Assembly: GCF_014127485.1 (NCBI RefSeq)
Contig: NZ_CP059903.1
Location: 4,143,845-4,207,844, forward strand
Direction: 5' to 3'
From: Nocardioides dongkuii
GTDB lineage: Bacteria; Actinomycetota; Actinomycetes; Propionibacteriales; Nocardioidaceae
Length of the DNA: 64,000 bases
The notes below the pieces were generated by a model. It had not been told where the DNA came from and did not search any database. It saw only the letters and a program-made list of their open reading frames with translations. A program made the translations under genes and the position numbers. This document shows, in pieces, positions 49,987-58,327 of this stretch (position 1 is its first letter; every line of letters starts with the position of its first letter).

Positions 49987-51810
49987 GTGCCGCTCTCGAT
50001 CCGACCCGGTGACGTCCTCGCCGGCCGCTACCGGCTGGTGGACCTGCTCAGCGAGAGCGGGAACGGCAAGTTCTGGCGCGCCCACGACCGGGTGCTCGAG
50101 CGGCACGTCGCGCTGCACGTCATCGCCGAGGGCGACGAGCGGGCCGAGGCGCTCGTCGAGGCCGCCCGCCGGTCGGCGACCGTGCCCGACCGCCGGATCC
50201 TGCGCGTGCTCGACGCCGAGCGCTCGGGCGGGCTCTGCTACGTCGTCAACGAGTGGGGCTCCGGCACCTCCCTCGACGCCCTGGTGGCCACCCACGGGCC
50301 GCTGCCGCCGCGGCGGGCGGCCTGGCTGGTCGCCGAGGTCGCCGACACGATCGCCACCGCCCACGCCGCCGGCGTCGCGCACGGCCGGCTGACGCCGGAG
50401 AACGTGCTGATCGACGGGACCGGCGCGGTCAAGGTGATCGGGCTCGCCGTCGACGCCGCCCTGCACGGGCTCGGCCCGGGGCGGCTCGCCACCGACGTCA
50501 CCGACCTCGCCGGGCTGCTCTACTGCGCGCTCACCGGCCGGTGGGCGGGGGTCTCGCCGTCGGCGGTCCCGCCCGCGCCCCAGGACCACGGCCGGGTGCT
50601 GCGACCCCGGCAGGTGCGGGCCGGCGTACCCCGGCCGCTGGACGCGCTCTGCGAGGAGGTGCTCGACCCGTACGCCGCGGCGCGCGCCGGCTCCGCCCAC
50701 GACACGGCGAGCGCCCGCGGCATCGCCGACCTGCTCGCGGACTTCGTCGGCGACCCCACCGGGCTGCCCGAGCAGCTGGCGATGGTCAACGAGCACCGCG
50801 ACGAGACCGTCGTGCTGCCCCCGCTCGAGGAGATCCCGGCCCCCGACCCGGAGCCGGAACCCGAGCCGGAGCCGGAGCCGGAGCCCCCGCCCCGTGCGGT
50901 CCCCGAGCCCGAGCCCACCCAGGCCGGGATGCCGATCTTCGGCGAGGGCGAGGACGACGTGTCCTGGCTGACCGCGCCGGGCGCGCCCGCGCCGCCCCCG
51001 CCGCCGTTCGAGGAGCCGCCCGAGCGCCCCCTCTTCGCCCCCGAGCCGTCCGACGGCGAGCCGCTGCGCCGCCAGCGGCCGTCGGTCGCCGCGGTGGCCG
51101 GGCTGCAGGGCCGGGGCGACTACTGGCCGTGGGAGGGCACCGACCCCGGTCGCGCCACCGGCACCGGGCTCACCCCGGTGGTCGAGGACGCCGAGGTGCC
51201 CGGGCGCAGCTGGCTGCGGCTCGCCGCCGGGATCGCCGCCGCGCTGCTGCTCCTCGTCGCCGTCGTGGTCGCGGTCAACCTCGGCCGCGGCAAGACGCCG
51301 CTCGGCACCGAGCCCGACGACCCGACCTCCTCCGCGGCGTCGCCCACCGCCACTCCCTCGACCACCCCGACCCCGCTGGCCGGGCTGGCCGCGACCGACT
51401 TCGACCCCCAGAGCGAGGACGGCGACGAGAACCCCGAGGGTGTCGGCGCCACCGTGGACGGCGACCCCGCGACGACGTGGCGCACCTCGACGTACGAGCA
51501 GCAGCTCGGGCCCGCCGGCCTGAAGACCGGCGTCGGCCTGGTCGTCGACCTGGGGTCGGTCGTCGACGTCGCCGAGGTCGACCTGACGATGGTCGAGGAG
51601 CCCACCGCGGTCCAGCTCTACCTCACCGAGGAGCCGCCCACCGCGATCGCCGACCTGGAGCCGGTCGCCGAGCTCACCGTGGGCACCGAGGACACCGCGA
51701 CCCTCGAGGAGCCGGCGCGGGGCCGCTACCTCACCGTCTGGTTCACCGCGCTGCCGGCGGTGAGCGACGGCTTCCGTGCGGAGGTCGCGGAGATCCGGGT
51801 GCGGGGATGA
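49987..51810 (+). CDS. Membrane-anchored pseudokinase with C-terminal discoidin-like domain
   Basis: 607 residues. The kinase-like part (about 5-260) lacks the ATP Lys (VALHVIAEGD), has HGRLTPENVLI in place of HRDxKxxN and no DFG (VIGLAVD), so it is a pseudokinase. A Pro/Glu-rich linker (about 280-400) leads to a membrane helix (LAAGIAAALLLLVAVVVAVN) and an outer domain with ATDFDPQSEDGDENPEG, VGATVDGDPATTWRTSTY and VDLGSVVDVAEVDLTMV, like galactose-binding/discoidin domains. This matches the C-terminal half of mycobacterial MviN. It likely regulates MurJ through phosphopeptide-binding partners. Confidence 0.87.
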   Translation: MPLSIRPGDVLAGRYRLVDLLSESGNGKFWRAHDRVLERHVALHVIAEGDERAEALVEAARRSATVPDRRILRVLDAERSGGLCYVVNEWGSGTSLDALVATHGPLPPRRAAWLVAEVADTIATAHAAGVAHGRLTPENVLIDGTGAVKVIGLAVDAALHGLGPGRLATDVTDLAGLLYCALTGRWAGVSPSAVPPAPQDHGRVLRPRQVRAGVPRPLDALCEEVLDPYAAARAGSAHDTASARGIADLLADFVGDPTGLPEQLAMVNEHRDETVVLPPLEEIPAPDPEPEPEPEPEPEPPPRAVPEPEPTQAGMPIFGEGEDDVSWLTAPGAPAPPPPPFEEPPERPLFAPEPSDGEPLRRQRPSVAAVAGLQGRGDYWPWEGTDPGRATGTGLTPVVEDAEVPGRSWLRLAAGIAAALLLLVAVVVAVNLGRGKTPLGTEPDDPTSSAASPTATPSTTPTPLAGLAATDFDPQSEDGDENPEGVGATVDGDPATTWRTSTYEQQLGPAGLKTGVGLVVDLGSVVDVAEVDLTMVEEPTAVQLYLTEEPPTAIADLEPVAELTVGTEDTATLEEPARGRYLTVWFTALPAVSDGFRAEVAEIRVRG

Positions 51811-52490
51811 GCCCGGCCGACGAGCCCCCCGACGGGGGGCCCTCGGACGCCGCGCTGCTGGCCGCGCACGTCGCCGGCGACCCCGCGGCCTTCGGCGTCC
51901 TCTTCGGGCGGCACCGCGACCGGCTCTGGGCGGTCGCGCTCCGCACGACCGGCAACCCCGAGGACGCCGCCGACGGGCTGCAGGACGGCATGGTCGCGGC
52001 GTACCGCCGGGCGGCGTCGTTCCGCGGCGAGGCGATGGTGACCACCTGGCTGCACCGGGTGGTCGTCAACGCCTGCCTGGACCGCCTCCGCGCCCAGAAG
52101 GTACGCCGCGCCGAACCGCTCCCGGACGACCACGAGGAGCGCGGGGGCCGGGGCTCGCTGGTCTCGGCCACCACGGACGTCGAGGACCCCGCCGACCTCT
52201 CGGTCCGCGCCGAGCGGCGCCGGCTGGTGCTCGACGCGCTGGGCCGGATCCCGGCGGAGCAGCGGGCCGCGCTGGTGCTGGTCGACATGGAGGGCTACTC
52301 CGTGCTGGAGGCGGCGGCGATCCTCGACTGCGCCGTCGGTACGGTGAAGTCCCGTTGCTCCCGCGGCCGGACCCGCCTGGCGGGCCTGCTGGGCGTGCTC
52401 GCCCCCGGGGGTGACCCGGACCACGAGCCGCCGGGGAACCCGCTCCCGCCGCCGTCCGTCCGACCCCAGGGCTCCCGCGCTCCCCCGTGA
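51807..52490 (+). CDS. sigM: ECF sigma factor SigM
   Basis: 227 residues. Region 2 is near 20-95 (FGVLFGRHRDRLWAVALRTT; EDAADGLQDGMVAAYRRAAS; VTTWLHRVVVNACLDRLRAQ) and region 4 near 140-195 (LGRIPAEQRAALVLVDMEGY; AAAILDCAVGTVKSRCSRGR). The position between murJ and trxB is that of actinobacterial sigM. ATG overlaps the pseudokinase stop. It should direct a stress or envelope regulon and is likely held by the next gene product. Confidence 0.92.
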   Translation: MSPADEPPDGGPSDAALLAAHVAGDPAAFGVLFGRHRDRLWAVALRTTGNPEDAADGLQDGMVAAYRRAASFRGEAMVTTWLHRVVVNACLDRLRAQKVRRAEPLPDDHEERGGRGSLVSATTDVEDPADLSVRAERRRLVLDALGRIPAEQRAALVLVDMEGYSVLEAAAILDCAVGTVKSRCSRGRTRLAGLLGVLAPGGDPDHEPPGNPLPPPSVRPQGSRAPP

Positions 52491-52562
52491 GCCGCGCCCG
52501 ACCCTGCCCGACCACGCCCGACCACGCTCGACCACGCTCCCGACGCCGAGAGGAGGCACCCG

Positions 52563-53381
52563 ATGGACCAGCCCGACCAGCACGACCCGCTCGACCCGCA
52601 GTCCGACCAGGTACGCCGCCTGCTCGCCGAGGCACGTCACGACGAGCCGGTCCCCGGCGACGTCGCCACCCGGCTGGACCGGGTGCTCGCGACCCTGGTC
52701 GCGGAGGAGCCGGTCCTCGCACCCGCCGCCGACCTGGCCGCGCACCGGCGCCGCCGGGCGCGCACCGTCCTGGTCGCGGCCGCGGCCGCCGTGGCGGTCG
52801 GTGTCGGGATCGGGCAGCTCGACCTCACCTCGACCTCCGGCGACGCGGACAGCAGTGCCGACGGCAGTGCCGGCGGCGGCGCTGCCTCGGACGAGGCGGC
52901 CGGCAGCAGCGCACCGGCTGCCGCCGCCGAGGCGGCGCCCCAGGCGGACGGCGCGGCCCGTCCCGCCCCCAGGCCCACCAGCGCCACGCCGGTGGAGGTC
53001 ACCTCGCAGGGCTTCGCCCGCGACGCCCGCCGCCGCGCCCGGGTGGCCGGCCTGCTCGGCGGCCGCCCCACCCTGGCCAGCAACCTCGACTCCAGCGGTG
53101 AGTTCAGCGCCGGAGGCGACGCGGGCAGCGCGCCGGAGCCCGCCGTACCCGAGGACGCGGCGGACGCGGACAGCCAGCTGAGCAACGACGCGCTCCGCGA
53201 CGGAGCCTGGTTCACCTGCGAGCCCGGACCGTACGGCGAGGGCCGGCTCACCGCGGTGGAGTACGACGACCAGTCCGCCGTCCTCGCCTTCCGTCCCCCG
53301 ACGAAGCAGACGGTGGTCGTGGAGCTCCTGCAGTGCGGCACGGGCACGGTGCTGCGCTCGATGACGATCCCGCTGCCCTGA
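52563..53381 (+). CDS. Probable anti-sigma factor for SigM
   Basis: 272 residues. Helical N-terminus (QSDQVRRLLAEARHDEPVPG; VATRLDRVLATLVAEEPV), membrane helix (RARTVLVAAAAAVAVGVGIG), then an Ala/Ser/Asp-rich external part and a compact C-terminal domain with two Cys (WFTCEPGPYGEG; LLQCGTGTVLRS). It is in the same place as mycobacterial Rv3912-type genes next to sigM. The anti-sigma role is inferred from position and topology. Confidence 0.72.
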   Translation: MDQPDQHDPLDPQSDQVRRLLAEARHDEPVPGDVATRLDRVLATLVAEEPVLAPAADLAAHRRRRARTVLVAAAAAVAVGVGIGQLDLTSTSGDADSSADGSAGGGAASDEAAGSSAPAAAAEAAPQADGAARPAPRPTSATPVEVTSQGFARDARRRARVAGLLGGRPTLASNLDSSGEFSAGGDAGSAPEPAVPEDAADADSQLSNDALRDGAWFTCEPGPYGEGRLTAVEYDDQSAVLAFRPPTKQTVVVELLQCGTGTVLRSMTIPLP

Positions 53382-53479
53382 GGATCCCGGTTCCCTGACC
53401 CACTCGGCCGCCGGGCCGGGGGAATGTCCCTCCCCTACGATCGGTTCCACCAGACGCCACCGTCGACCGAAGGGACCTC

Positions 53480-54490
53480 ATGTCCGAGACCCGCAACGTG
53501 ATCATCATCGGCTCCGGGCCGTCCGGCTACACCGCAGCCGTGTACGCCGCCCGCGCCGGCCTCCAGCCGCTCGTCCTCGAGGGCTCGGTCACCGCCGGCG
53601 GGGCCCTGATGAACACCACCGAGGTCGAGAACTTCCCCGGCTTCCGCGACGGCATCATGGGCCCGGCGCTCATGGACGAGATGCGCGCCCAGGCCGAGCG
53701 GTTCGGCGCCGAGCTGATCCCCGACGACGCCGTCGAGGTCGACCTGGTCGGCGAGGTCAAGACCGTGCGCACCGCCACCGAGACCTACACCGCCCGGGCC
53801 GTCGTCCTGGCGACCGGGTCGGGCTACCGCAAGCTCGGGCTCCCCAACGAGGAGGAGCTCTCCGGCCGCGGCGTGTCCTGGTGCGCCACGTGCGACGGGT
53901 TCTTCTTCCGCGAGCAGCACATCGCCGTCGTGGGCGGCGGCGACTCCGCGCTGGAGGAGGCGACGTTCCTGACCCGGTTCGGCTCCAAGGTCTCCCTGAT
54001 CGTGCGCCGCGACGAGCTGCGCGCCTCCAAGATCATGCAGGAGCGCGCGTTCGCCGACCCCAAGCTCGAGATCGAGTGGAACTCCGTGGTCGAGTCGGTC
54101 AACGGCTCCGACCGCCTCGAGTCGGTCACCCTCAAGGACACCGTCACCGGGGAGACCCGCGACCTGCCCGCCACCGGCCTGTTCATCGCGATCGGCCACG
54201 ACCCGCGCTCGGAGCTCCTCGCGGGCCAGGTCGACCTCGACGAGAACGGCTACGTGCTGGTCCGGCACCCGTCCACGGCCACCAACCTGCCGGGCGTCTT
54301 CGCGGCCGGCGACCTGGTCGACCACCACTACCGCCAGGCGATCACCGCCGCCGGCACCGGCTGCGCCGCCGCGCTCGACGCGGAGCGGTACCTCGCCGAG
54401 CGGGACCACTCCTCCGCGACCGCCGGGCAGGCCCAGGACGCCGTCGCGGCGTCGGCCGACACCGAGGCCGTGCAGACCGCCGGCCTGTGA
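53480..54490 (+). CDS. trxB: Thioredoxin reductase
   Basis: 336 residues. NVIIIGSGPSGYTAAVYAAR is the FAD motif, VSWCATCDGFF holds the redox pair Cys135 and Cys138, VVGGGDSALEEATFL is the NADPH motif and GVFAAGDLVDHHYRQAITAA is the C-terminal FAD motif. It passes electrons from NADPH to thioredoxin, encoded 70 bp downstream. A short Ala-rich tail exceeds the core by about 25 residues. Confidence 0.97.
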   Translation: MSETRNVIIIGSGPSGYTAAVYAARAGLQPLVLEGSVTAGGALMNTTEVENFPGFRDGIMGPALMDEMRAQAERFGAELIPDDAVEVDLVGEVKTVRTATETYTARAVVLATGSGYRKLGLPNEEELSGRGVSWCATCDGFFFREQHIAVVGGGDSALEEATFLTRFGSKVSLIVRRDELRASKIMQERAFADPKLEIEWNSVVESVNGSDRLESVTLKDTVTGETRDLPATGLFIAIGHDPRSELLAGQVDLDENGYVLVRHPSTATNLPGVFAAGDLVDHHYRQAITAAGTGCAAALDAERYLAERDHSSATAGQAQDAVAASADTEAVQTAGL

Positions 54491-54560
54491 GCCGCGGCCC
54501 GGGAACAACCGTCCCGGGCACGCTGTTGGACCAGACATCGACCACCGTGAGAAAAGGGGC

Positions 54561-54893
54561 ATGACCGTGGGCAACATCGCCGCAGTGACCGACGCCGAGT
54601 TCGAGGCGCAGGTCCTCAAGTCCGACAAGCCGGTCCTCGTGGACTTCTGGGCCGAGTGGTGCGGGCCGTGCCGCCAGGTGGCTCCGATCCTCGACGAGAT
54701 CGCGGGCAGCCACGGCGACAAGATCACGTTCTTCAAGATGAACGTCGACGAGAACCCCGTCACGCCCTCGTCCTACCGCGTGACCGGCATCCCGACGATC
54801 AACGTCTACCAGGGCGGCGAGGTCGTGAAGACGATCGTCGGCGCCCGCCCGAAGGCCGCGCTGGTCAAGGAGCTCTCCGAGTTCATCGGCTGA
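54561..54893 (+). CDS. trxA: Thioredoxin
   Basis: 110 residues. The active site is WAEWCGPCRQVAP with Cys34 and Cys37, with the cis-Pro in TGIPTINVYQGGE. Partner of the upstream reductase. ATG at 54561; a GTG two codons in is also possible. Its last 11 bases overlap the convergent GNAT gene. A hairpin follows at 54913-54962. Confidence 0.97.
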   Translation: MTVGNIAAVTDAEFEAQVLKSDKPVLVDFWAEWCGPCRQVAPILDEIAGSHGDKITFFKMNVDENPVTPSSYRVTGIPTINVYQGGEVVKTIVGARPKAALVKELSEFIG

Positions 54894-55566
54894 GTCCCCC
54901 GACTCGCCTCGTCGAGACCCTCGTCGTACGCCCGCTGTCGCGGGTGGGCGGTGAGGGTCTCGCCCTCTGCGGGGGACGCACGGCGCCCACCAGCCGCTCC
55001 AGAGCCGCCTCGACCTCGCCGCGCCAGCTCAGCGCGGAGCGCAGGTCCATCCGCATCCGGGGCGTGGTCGGGTGCGCGCGCTGGGTCTTGAAGCCCACGC
55101 CGCCGAGGAAGTCGACGGGCAGCGCGCAGGTGCGCCGGCCGCCGCCGCGCGACCCGAAGGCCTCCACCGCGACCACGCCCCCGCGCTCGACGAGGTCGGC
55201 CGCCATCGCCTGCACCAGCACCCGGCCGAGCCCGCCGCCGGCGTGGGCCGGGTCGACGTACACCGTGGTGAGCAGGACCGCGTCCGGCGAGACCGGGGCG
55301 GTGGGGAACCCCGCGGCGCCCGGCACGAACGCCGGGGGCGCGTAGACGGCGAAGCCCGCCACCGCGTCGTCCACCAGCAGCACCCGTCCGCACGACCCCC
55401 ACTCGCGCAGCACCTCGCTGACCCAGGCCTCCTTCTCGGCGGCGACCTCGGCGGGACGGACCCGGGCCCGGCGTACCGGGTCGAGCTCCCAGAACAGGCA
55501 GGTGGGGCAGGGTCCCGGCAGCTGGGCCAGGTGGTCGACGGTCAGCCGGACGACCTTGCGGGTCAT
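54883..55566 (-). CDS. GNAT-family acetyltransferase
   Basis: 227 residues. Core KVVRLTVDHLAQLPGPCPTC, then AEKEAWVSEVLREWGSCGRV and VDPAHAGGGLGRVLVQAMA (acetyl-CoA binding loop) fit the GNAT fold. The CPTC pair near residues 19-22 is unusual and might bind metal. The last 25 or so residues are basic, low in complexity and encoded by the trxA terminator hairpin, so they may not matter. GGGAGGGAG upstream of ATG at 55566. It stands where mycobacteria have cwlM. Confidence 0.82.
   Translation of the reverse strand: MTRKVVRLTVDHLAQLPGPCPTCLFWELDPVRRARVRPAEVAAEKEAWVSEVLREWGSCGRVLLVDDAVAGFAVYAPPAFVPGAAGFPTAPVSPDAVLLTTVYVDPAHAGGGLGRVLVQAMAADLVERGGVVAVEAFGSRGGGRRTCALPVDFLGGVGFKTQRAHPTTPRMRMDLRSALSWRGEVEAALERLVGAVRPPQRARPSPPTRDSGRTTRVSTRRVGGLSR
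54913..54962 (+). terminator. Stem-loop after trxA, inside the GNAT 3' end
   Basis: Outer arms cgagaccctc (54913-54922) and gagggtctcg (54953-54962) enclose a second hairpin (cccgc-tgtc-gcggg, 54931-54944). It starts 20 bases after the trxA stop. It likely ends trxA transcription and encodes the GNAT tail on the other strand. Confidence 0.55.
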
Positions 55567-55683
55567 GGTTGCTCCCTCCCTGCTCGAGCCGTGCTCCCCC
55601 GCGTCCTCTGTGACGGGTCCGACGCGACCGAACCGCGGGCCGGGCGTGCGATCGCGAGGTGCATCGTCCATGCTAGGCAGACC

Positions 55684-57003
55684 ATGGATCTCACGCCCGA
55701 GCGACCGCAGAGCGCCCGTCTCGACTCCTACGTCGACCGGTACGCCGCACGGACCGCGGGCATGACGGCGTCCGAGATCCGCGCCCTGTTCGCGGTGGCC
55801 TCGCGCCCGGAGGTCGTCTCGCTCGCCGGCGGCATGCCGAACATCTCCGGCCTCCCGCTCGACGTCGTCGGCGGCGCGATCGCCGACCTGGTCGCCCAGC
55901 ACGGCGCCGTGGCGATGCAGTACGGCTCCGGCCAGGGCGTCCCCGAGCTCCGCGAGCAGATCACCGAGGTGATGCGCCTCGAGGGGATCCACGCCCACCC
56001 CGACGACGTCGTGGTCACCGTGGGCTCCCAGCAGGCGGTCGACCTGGTCACCCGGGTCTTCTGCGACCCCGGCGACGTGGTGATCTGCGAGGCCCCGTCG
56101 TACGTCGGGGCGCTCGGCGTCTTCAAGTCCTACCAGTGCGAGGTCGTGCACGCCGAGATGGACGCCCACGGCCTGGTGCCGGAGGCGCTGCGGCAGGCGA
56201 TCGCGTCGGTCAAGGCCGCAGGCGGGACGATCAAGTTCCTCTACACGATCCCGAACTTCCACAACCCCGCCGGCGTGACCATGTCCGCCGAGCGCCGCAC
56301 CGAGGTGCTGGCGATCTGCCGCACCGAGGGCATCCTGGTGCTCGAGGACAACCCGTACGGCCTGCTCGGCTTCGACCACGAGCCGATCCGGGCGCTGCGC
56401 GCCGACGAGGCCGAGAACGTCATCTACCTCGGGTCGTTCTCCAAGACCTTCGCGCCGGGCTTCCGCGTCGGCTGGGCGCTGGCCCCGCACCCGGTGCGCG
56501 AGAAGCTGGTGCTGGCCCAGGAGTCGGCCACCCTCTGTCCCCCGCAGTTCTCGCAGATGGCCGTCTCGGCGTACCTCGCCAACCACGACTGGCAGGGCCA
56601 GATCAAGCAGTTCCGCGAGATGTACCGCGAGCGCCGCGACGCGATGGTCGACGCGCTCTCGGACCTGATGCCCGCCGCGTGCCGCTGGAACGTCCCCGAC
56701 GGCGGGTTCTACGTCTGGCTCACGCTGCCCGACGGCGTCAACGCCAAGGCGATGCTGCCGCGCGCGGTCACCGCCCGCGTCGCCTACGTGCCAGGCACGG
56801 CGTTCTTCGCCGACGGCTTCGGCTCCGGCTCGATGCGGCTCTCCTACTGCTACCCCACCCCGACGCGGATCCGCGAGGGCGTCCGGCGCCTCGCCGGCGT
56901 CGTGGAGGCCGAGATGGAGCTGCGCGCGACGTTCGGCGCCTCCACCCCGACCCGTGAGGTCGGCCCGCAGGGGTACGACGGGCCGAGCACCGACCTGTCC
57001 TGA
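55684..57003 (+). CDS. PLP-dependent fold-type I aminotransferase (2-aminoadipate / MocR-like)
   Basis: 439 residues. Substrate loop VVSLAGGMPNISGLPLDVVG; YGSGQGVPELREQITEVM; PSYVGALGVFKSYQCEV; YTIPNFHNPAGVTMS; PLP Lys in GSFSKTFAPGFRVGW; YCYPTPTRIREGVRRL. It is similar to 2-aminoadipate or valine-pyruvate class aminotransferases, without the GntR domain seen in MocR. Substrate unknown. ATG at 55684. Confidence 0.87.
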   Translation: MDLTPERPQSARLDSYVDRYAARTAGMTASEIRALFAVASRPEVVSLAGGMPNISGLPLDVVGGAIADLVAQHGAVAMQYGSGQGVPELREQITEVMRLEGIHAHPDDVVVTVGSQQAVDLVTRVFCDPGDVVICEAPSYVGALGVFKSYQCEVVHAEMDAHGLVPEALRQAIASVKAAGGTIKFLYTIPNFHNPAGVTMSAERRTEVLAICRTEGILVLEDNPYGLLGFDHEPIRALRADEAENVIYLGSFSKTFAPGFRVGWALAPHPVREKLVLAQESATLCPPQFSQMAVSAYLANHDWQGQIKQFREMYRERRDAMVDALSDLMPAACRWNVPDGGFYVWLTLPDGVNAKAMLPRAVTARVAYVPGTAFFADGFGSGSMRLSYCYPTPTRIREGVRRLAGVVEAEMELRATFGASTPTREVGPQGYDGPSTDLS

Positions 57004-57053
57004 CCGGCGTCCCTGGTCTCGGGCCGGCGTACCGGGGCCTGTAGGTTCGCTCC

Positions 57054-57833
57054 GTGCTGGACCTCACCTACCCCCCGATCATCGTCGCCGCCAAGACCGG
57101 TTTCCGCCTCCTCGGCCAGCGCTTCGTGATGACCGGCACCGAGCACGTGCCGCGCACGGGCGGGGTGCTGCTCGCGTGCAACCACATCGGCTACGCCGAC
57201 TTCGTGTACGGCGGGCTCGCGGCCCACCCCGCCAAGCGGCTGGTGCGGTTCATGGCCAAGCGGGAGATCTTCGACCACGCCGTCGGCGGTCCGGTGATGC
57301 GCTCGATGCACCACATCGAGGTCGACCGCGGCGAGGGCCTCGCGTCGTACCAGCGGGCAGTGGACTACCTGCGCGCCGGCGAGGCAGTCGGGATCTTCCC
57401 CGAGGCGACGATCTCGCGGTCCTTCGAGCTCAAGGAGTTCAAGACCGGGGCGGTCCGGATCGCGGCCGAGGCCGGCGTCCCCGTGCTGCCCGTGGTGCTG
57501 TGGGGCACCCAGCGGATGCTCACCAAGGACCACCCCAAGGACCTCTCCCGCGGGAAGACCATCGCGATCACGGTCGGCGAGCCGCTGCACCCCACCGGGG
57601 CGGACCCGGTGGCCGAGACCGCCGAGCTGCGCGCGGTGATGTCGCGGCTGCTCGACGACACGATCGCGGCGTACCCCGCCGCCGAGCAACCCCCCGGCTC
57701 CTGGTGGCTCCCGGCCCGCTTCGGCGGCTCCGCCCCCACCCCGGAGGAGGCCGCCCGCCTCGACGCCGAGGAGAAGCGCCGCCGCGCCGAGCGCAAGGCC
57801 GCCAAGGCCGCCACCCGTCCCACCCAGGGGTAG
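57054..57833 (+). CDS. 1-acylglycerol-3-phosphate acyltransferase (PlsC-like)
   Basis: 259 residues. Block I NHIGYAD (HxxxxD) is at about 43-49, block III FPEATISRS near 121, and block IV VLPVVLWGT near 144. The family moves acyl chains to lysophosphatidate at the membrane. A C-terminal basic Ala-rich tail follows. GTG at 57054; stop TAG lies at the left edge of the tandem repeats. Confidence 0.88.
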   Translation: MLDLTYPPIIVAAKTGFRLLGQRFVMTGTEHVPRTGGVLLACNHIGYADFVYGGLAAHPAKRLVRFMAKREIFDHAVGGPVMRSMHHIEVDRGEGLASYQRAVDYLRAGEAVGIFPEATISRSFELKEFKTGAVRIAAEAGVPVLPVVLWGTQRMLTKDHPKDLSRGKTIAITVGEPLHPTGADPVAETAELRAVMSRLLDDTIAAYPAAEQPPGSWWLPARFGGSAPTPEEAARLDAEEKRRRAERKAAKAATRPTQG

Positions 57834-57841
57834 TCCGGCTA

Positions 57842-58280
57842 CGCGCCCTTGGGGGCACCGATCTCGGCCCGCGCGGTTCGCTCAGACGCAACTGGGGCCC
57901 CGGACTCGGCTCTCCCGGGATAGTCCGGCACGTTTCGGTCGCTCAGGAGGCCGCTCCACGAACCGGATCGTGCCGGACTACCCCCGCATACGCGCCCTGG
58001 GGAGCCGATCCCTGCGTGCGCGCGGTTCGCTCAGACGCAACTGGGGCCCTGGACCGGGCTCTCCCGGGATAGTCCGGCACGTTTCGGTCGCTCAGGAGGC
58101 CGCTCCACGAACCGGATCGTGCCGGACTACCCCCGCATACTCGCCCTGGGGAGCCGATCCCTGCGTGCGCGCGGTTCGCTCAGACGCAACTGGGGCCCTG
58201 GACCGGGCTCTCCCGGGATAGTCCGGCACGTTCCGGTCGCTCAGGACGCCGCTCCACGAACCGGATCGTGCCGGACTACC
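57842..58280. repeat. Three tandem 149-bp repeats between plsC-like and parB genes
   Basis: Copies start at 57842, 57991 and 58140 (period 149). The last loses similarity near 58280. Copies 2 and 3 differ at few positions; copy 1 differs more near its start. Each includes a 12-bp inverted repeat, tagtccggcacg and cgtgccggacta, 36 bases apart (57921-57932 and 57969-57980 in copy 1). The period is not a multiple of three, so the unit cannot keep one reading frame. No gene is visible in 57834-58327. Confidence 0.93.
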
Positions 58281-58295
58281 TCCACCACACCGAGG

Positions 58296-58325
58296 ATTCA
58301 TCGGTTTGTCGACAAAGCGATGAAT
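58296..58325. terminator. 30-bp near-perfect palindrome at the parB 3' end
   Basis: attcatcg-g-tttgtc / gacaaa-g-cgatgaat. All bases pair except one G-G. It ends two bases before the parB stop codon (58328-58330). The base composition is far below the surrounding GC. Probably a terminator for the parAB operon, or a protein-binding site. Confidence 0.55.
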
Positions 58326-58327
58326 GG

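Noticed and set aside
58296..58325. dif or Xer site
   Set aside because: The sequence does not match the actinobacterial dif consensus and dif belongs near the terminus, not the origin.
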